A DNA stretch of 9,010 bases, from NCBI GenBank assembly GCA_002317225.1, contig DCIW01000260.1, forward strand, positions 4,967 through 13,976. Direction: 5' to 3'. Position 1 is the stretch's first letter. Each line of letters starts with the position of its first letter. Source of the DNA: Prevotellaceae bacterium UBA1716 (lineage in GTDB: Bacteria > Bacteroidota > Bacteroidia > Bacteroidales > Bacteroidaceae). Shown one piece after another: positions 6,394-9,010 of this stretch. Position numbers and translations under genes: made by a program. The notes beneath the pieces were generated by a model. It was not told the origin of the DNA and searched no databases. It worked only from the letters and a program-made list of their open reading frames with translations.

Positions 6394-9010
6394 TTAGAAG
6401 TTGAGGTTAAGACCAAGCATATAAGTGCGAGGACGTGGGTAAACGCTACCATCAACACCACCTGCATTTTCAGGATCGATACCCGAATACTTTGTGATGC
6501 AGAATGGGTTCTGAACGAGAACGTAGATACGACCTGCAAGACCCTTGTAAGCCTCACCCTTGAAGAGGTTCTGGAATGAGTAACCGAGAGTGATGTTGTC
6601 GCACTTAACGAACGAAGCGTTCTGTACGAAGTAGTCGCTCATGTAGTAATCTGACTTACCTGTGAATCCGAGGCGAGCAGCTTCCTGAGTGCGGTTGCTC
6701 CAAGCACCATTTGCGTATACGTTAGCACCGTTACAAGTGTTAGAGAGGAAGTCGTTGTAGAGGTAGTTGTTGAGACTTGCACGGAAAGTGAAGCTGAAGT
6801 CCCAGTTCTTGTAGATAAACTTGTTTGTCATACCCATAAGAACGTCAGCTGCTGACTTCTTGTAAACGTACTTGTCATCTGCGTTGATCTGGCCATCACC
6901 ATTGCGGTCAACGAACTGACCTTCGATAGCGTTGCCGTCAGCATCATAAACCTGCTGATATACATAGAATGAGTTTGATGGATAACCAACCTTATTGACC
7001 ATCACACTGGTTGTTAAGACCTGCAGAGATTGAACTACCTGCAAGGAATTCATCGTTGCCGTTGAGGTGAGTGATCTTGTTCTGGTTGTAACCAACATTA
7101 TAGTTGATCTGCCAAGTGAAGTTCTTAGTAACGATTGGACGTGCAGTGATATTGAATTCGATACCCTTGTTCTCGAGGTCACCTACGTTGACTGGTCTTG
7201 TAGTTACCGAAACCAACACCTGATGCGATTGCTACGGTAGAGATAAGGTCTGTAGTCTTGCGATAGTAAGCGTCGATGCCACCTTCGATGCGGTTGTTGA
7301 GGAAACCGAAGTCAAGACCTACGTTGTAAGTAGTGGTCTTTTCCCATGTGAGGTCTTCGTTGTACATCTGAGGACGCATTGTGTAGTAAGATGTATTACC
7401 GATAGAATACTGACCGAACTGGTTACCGATAACGTAACGTGGAACAGAGTAGAAGTCAATGTTGATATCCTGCTGACCTGTGATACCGTAAGAGAGGCGA
7501 AGCTTGAGTTCGTTCATAATGTCCTGATTCTGCATGAACTTCTCATTGACGATCTTCCAAGCGAATGATGCTGCTGGGAAGTAACCTGCACGGTGACCCT
7601 TGGCAAACTTAGAAGAGTTATCGTTACGGAAGTTAACCTGAAGGAGGTAACGGCCGAGGAGACCATACTGGACACGACCGAAGTAGCTTACGAGAGTATT
7701 TACATAAGTATGGAGAGTCTCATCAAGGTTTGTGTGATCCTTCCATGTTGACTCATCGAGGTTGAGGTTTGCACCAAGCCAGTTGCCACCACCATCACTG
7801 TAGACGTGACGATGGAAGTGCTGCTCTTCTGCACCGATCATTACGTTGAGGTCGTGAACCTCGTTCCAATTGTGTGCATAGTTGAGAGTGGCATTTGTCT
7901 GAAGGTTATACTTTGAAGACTTAGAATAACCTGACCAACCATAGTAGTTGTTTGAGTAAGAGTAAGGACTGATGTCTGTGTTCTGAGTACCATTAGAGTA
8001 GTCACCGCTGATGCTTGCGTTGATTGAGAGGTCTTCGAAACCATGAATCTTATAAGTAGCACCAATATTGCCAAGGAATACGTTTGCCTTAGCACGATCA
8101 TCCTTATTCTTATAGAGAGCAACTGGGTTCTGTGGAGTGTTAGTGTTAGTTACAGGACCTGTCCAATCAGCAATCTTACTTGCACCGATAAGGCTCTGGT
8201 AGTAACCACCTGTAGTTTCCTGACCAGCTACATAAACTGGCTGAGTTGGGTCCATATTAACCGAACCACCGAATACACCACCATCTACATAGTTATTAGT
8301 AGAGTACATGTACTTTGCAGAAACGTCAAACTTCAAGTGATCATTGAGGAATGATGGGTTGACGTTGACAGAAGCTGTGAAACGCTGGTAGTTAGAAGTC
8401 TTTGCAATACCGTTCTGGTCTGTATAACCGAGACCTACACGATAAGGCATGTTCTTAAGACCGCCATTGATGCTAACCTGATGGTCAGTGCTGATGGCGT
8501 TGCGATAGATTTGCTTCTGCCAATCAGTATTTGCATTTCCAAGAACTGAGAGAGCAGATTCGCCAACAAGACCTTTCTGAACAAGGCTGTTAGCATAAGA
8601 GCGGAACTCATCAGCTGTCATGACGTCACGCTTCTTTGCAATAGTAGCAACACTTACGTTTCCGTTGTAAGTAACCTTTGGAGCAGAGCCTGCCTTACCC
8701 TTCTTTGTAGTGATGATGATGACACCATTTGATGCACGAGAACCATAGATAGCTGTTGCAGATGCATCCTTAAGAACTGTGAGAGTCTCGATATCTTCTG
8801 GGTTAACCATTGCGAATGGGTTGCAAAGACCCTGAACACCATCGTTATCCATTGCAAGACCATCGATGATGAAGAGAGGATTGTTGCTTGCAGAGAGTGA
8901 AGAACCACCACGGATACGGATTGTAGCCGAACCACCAGGAGTACCGCCGTCTGATACAACGCTCACACCGGCAATCTTACCCTGGAGCATATCCTGAGTA
9001 CTTGTAGTGA
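6394..9010 (-). CDS. susC: SusC-family TonB-dependent transporter, 5'-partial, two frame breaks
   Basis: SusC is the 22-strand outer-membrane barrel that imports starch oligosaccharides using TonB energy, with SusD as lid. The visible part starts inside the plug domain (TTSTQDMLQGKIAGVSV); the signal peptide, N-terminal carboxypeptidase-like domain and TonB box lie beyond the right edge. Plug hallmarks are clear: NNPLFIIDGL, then NPEDIETLTVLKDASATAIY and GSRASNGVIIITTKKG. The barrel follows and ends LGLNLNF, with the expected terminal aromatic residue. Two breaks interrupt it: near 7193 (NYKT to VNVGDLENKGIEF) and near 7006 (LNNQ to VMVNKVGYPSNSFYVYQ). Removing one base at each gives a continuous frame of about 870 residues here, matching a full protein of roughly 1000. 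Without repair, the first product stops at 7179. The stop at 6394 is 21 bases from susD. Identity is certain at family level; starch specificity is inferred from the susEF and amylase neighbours. Confidence 0.93.
7002..7011 (-). other. Second frame break in susC (+1 base)
   Basis: The minus strand reads AACAACCAGTGTGATGGTC. The incoming frame gives N-N-Q-C-D-G-Q-stop (stop at 6992-6994). Dropping one base, either the T at 7006 or one C of the CC pair, gives N-N-(Q or S)-V-M-V-N-K-V-G-Y-P, and VNKVGYP is a usual SusC barrel sequence. Confidence 0.82.
7190..7197 (-). other. First frame break in susC (+1 base)
   Basis: The minus strand reads AACTACAAGACCAGTCAACGTA. The incoming frame gives N-Y-K-T-S-Q-R-R-stop (stop at 7179-7181). 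Dropping one base, the A at 7193 or one C beside it, gives N-Y-K-T-V-N-V-G-D-L-E-N-K-G-I-E-F, the expected SusC motif. Confidence 0.85.

Noticed and set aside
7002..7197. Programmed ribosomal frameshifting in susC
   Set aside because: No slippery heptamer or downstream stimulatory structure is visible, SusC proteins are not known to need frameshifting, and a second similar break in the same gene makes a regulated event unlikely.
6992..7219. Separate small gene between the two parts of susC
   Set aside because: Its sequence is the continuation of the SusC barrel (VNVGDLENKGIEF to AGLNNQ) between two frame breaks, not an independent gene.

Overview
The window is a starch-uptake polysaccharide utilisation locus (Sus-type PUL) from a member of Bacteroidota, most like Prevotella or a close relative. 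The evidence is the SusC/SusD outer-membrane pair, the lipoprotein signals, the A-rich leaders without Shine-Dalgarno sequences ahead of the start codons, and the protein style (for example the SusF N-terminus and the C-terminal tail of the amylase). The genus is an inference; no rRNA or other marker gene is present.

All genes lie on the minus strand and read from the right edge to the left in the order susC (5' end cut off by the window), susD, susE, susF, alpha-amylase. This is the classic susCDEF order, with a secreted GH13 amylase in the place held by susG in Bacteroides thetaiotaomicron. SusC would be the TonB-dependent porin and SusD its lid. SusE and SusF would be surface lipoproteins that hold starch (two and three beta-sandwich modules respectively), and the amylase would cut starch into maltooligosaccharides for import. 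The regulator, the GH97/GH13 enzymes of a susRAB-type segment and the main promoter are not in the window; they may lie beyond the right edge.

Two genes are broken as written. susC has two frame breaks (about 7193 and 7006) and susD has one (about 5769). Each is repaired by removing one base, and the repaired proteins read through with every family hallmark in place. This looks more like sequencing or assembly error than decay, but the sequence alone cannot settle it.

The gene-free parts are short. susC-susD has 21 bases with no visible structure. susD-susE, susE-susF and susF-amylase (61 to 74 bases) each contain an inverted repeat that ends 16-17 bases before the next start codon. The first two share the core TTCGGTT/AACCGAA, and the third is a long GC-rich stem followed by a T run, which looks like an intrinsic terminator. 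Left of the amylase (1-167) are two near-identical 57-base direct repeats, 73 bases apart, each able to form hairpins; no gene is seen there.

I did not find an undescribed biological system. The items most worth checking are the hairpins at fixed spacing, the three same-sense frame breaks, the non-SusG architecture of the amylase and the left-edge repeat.
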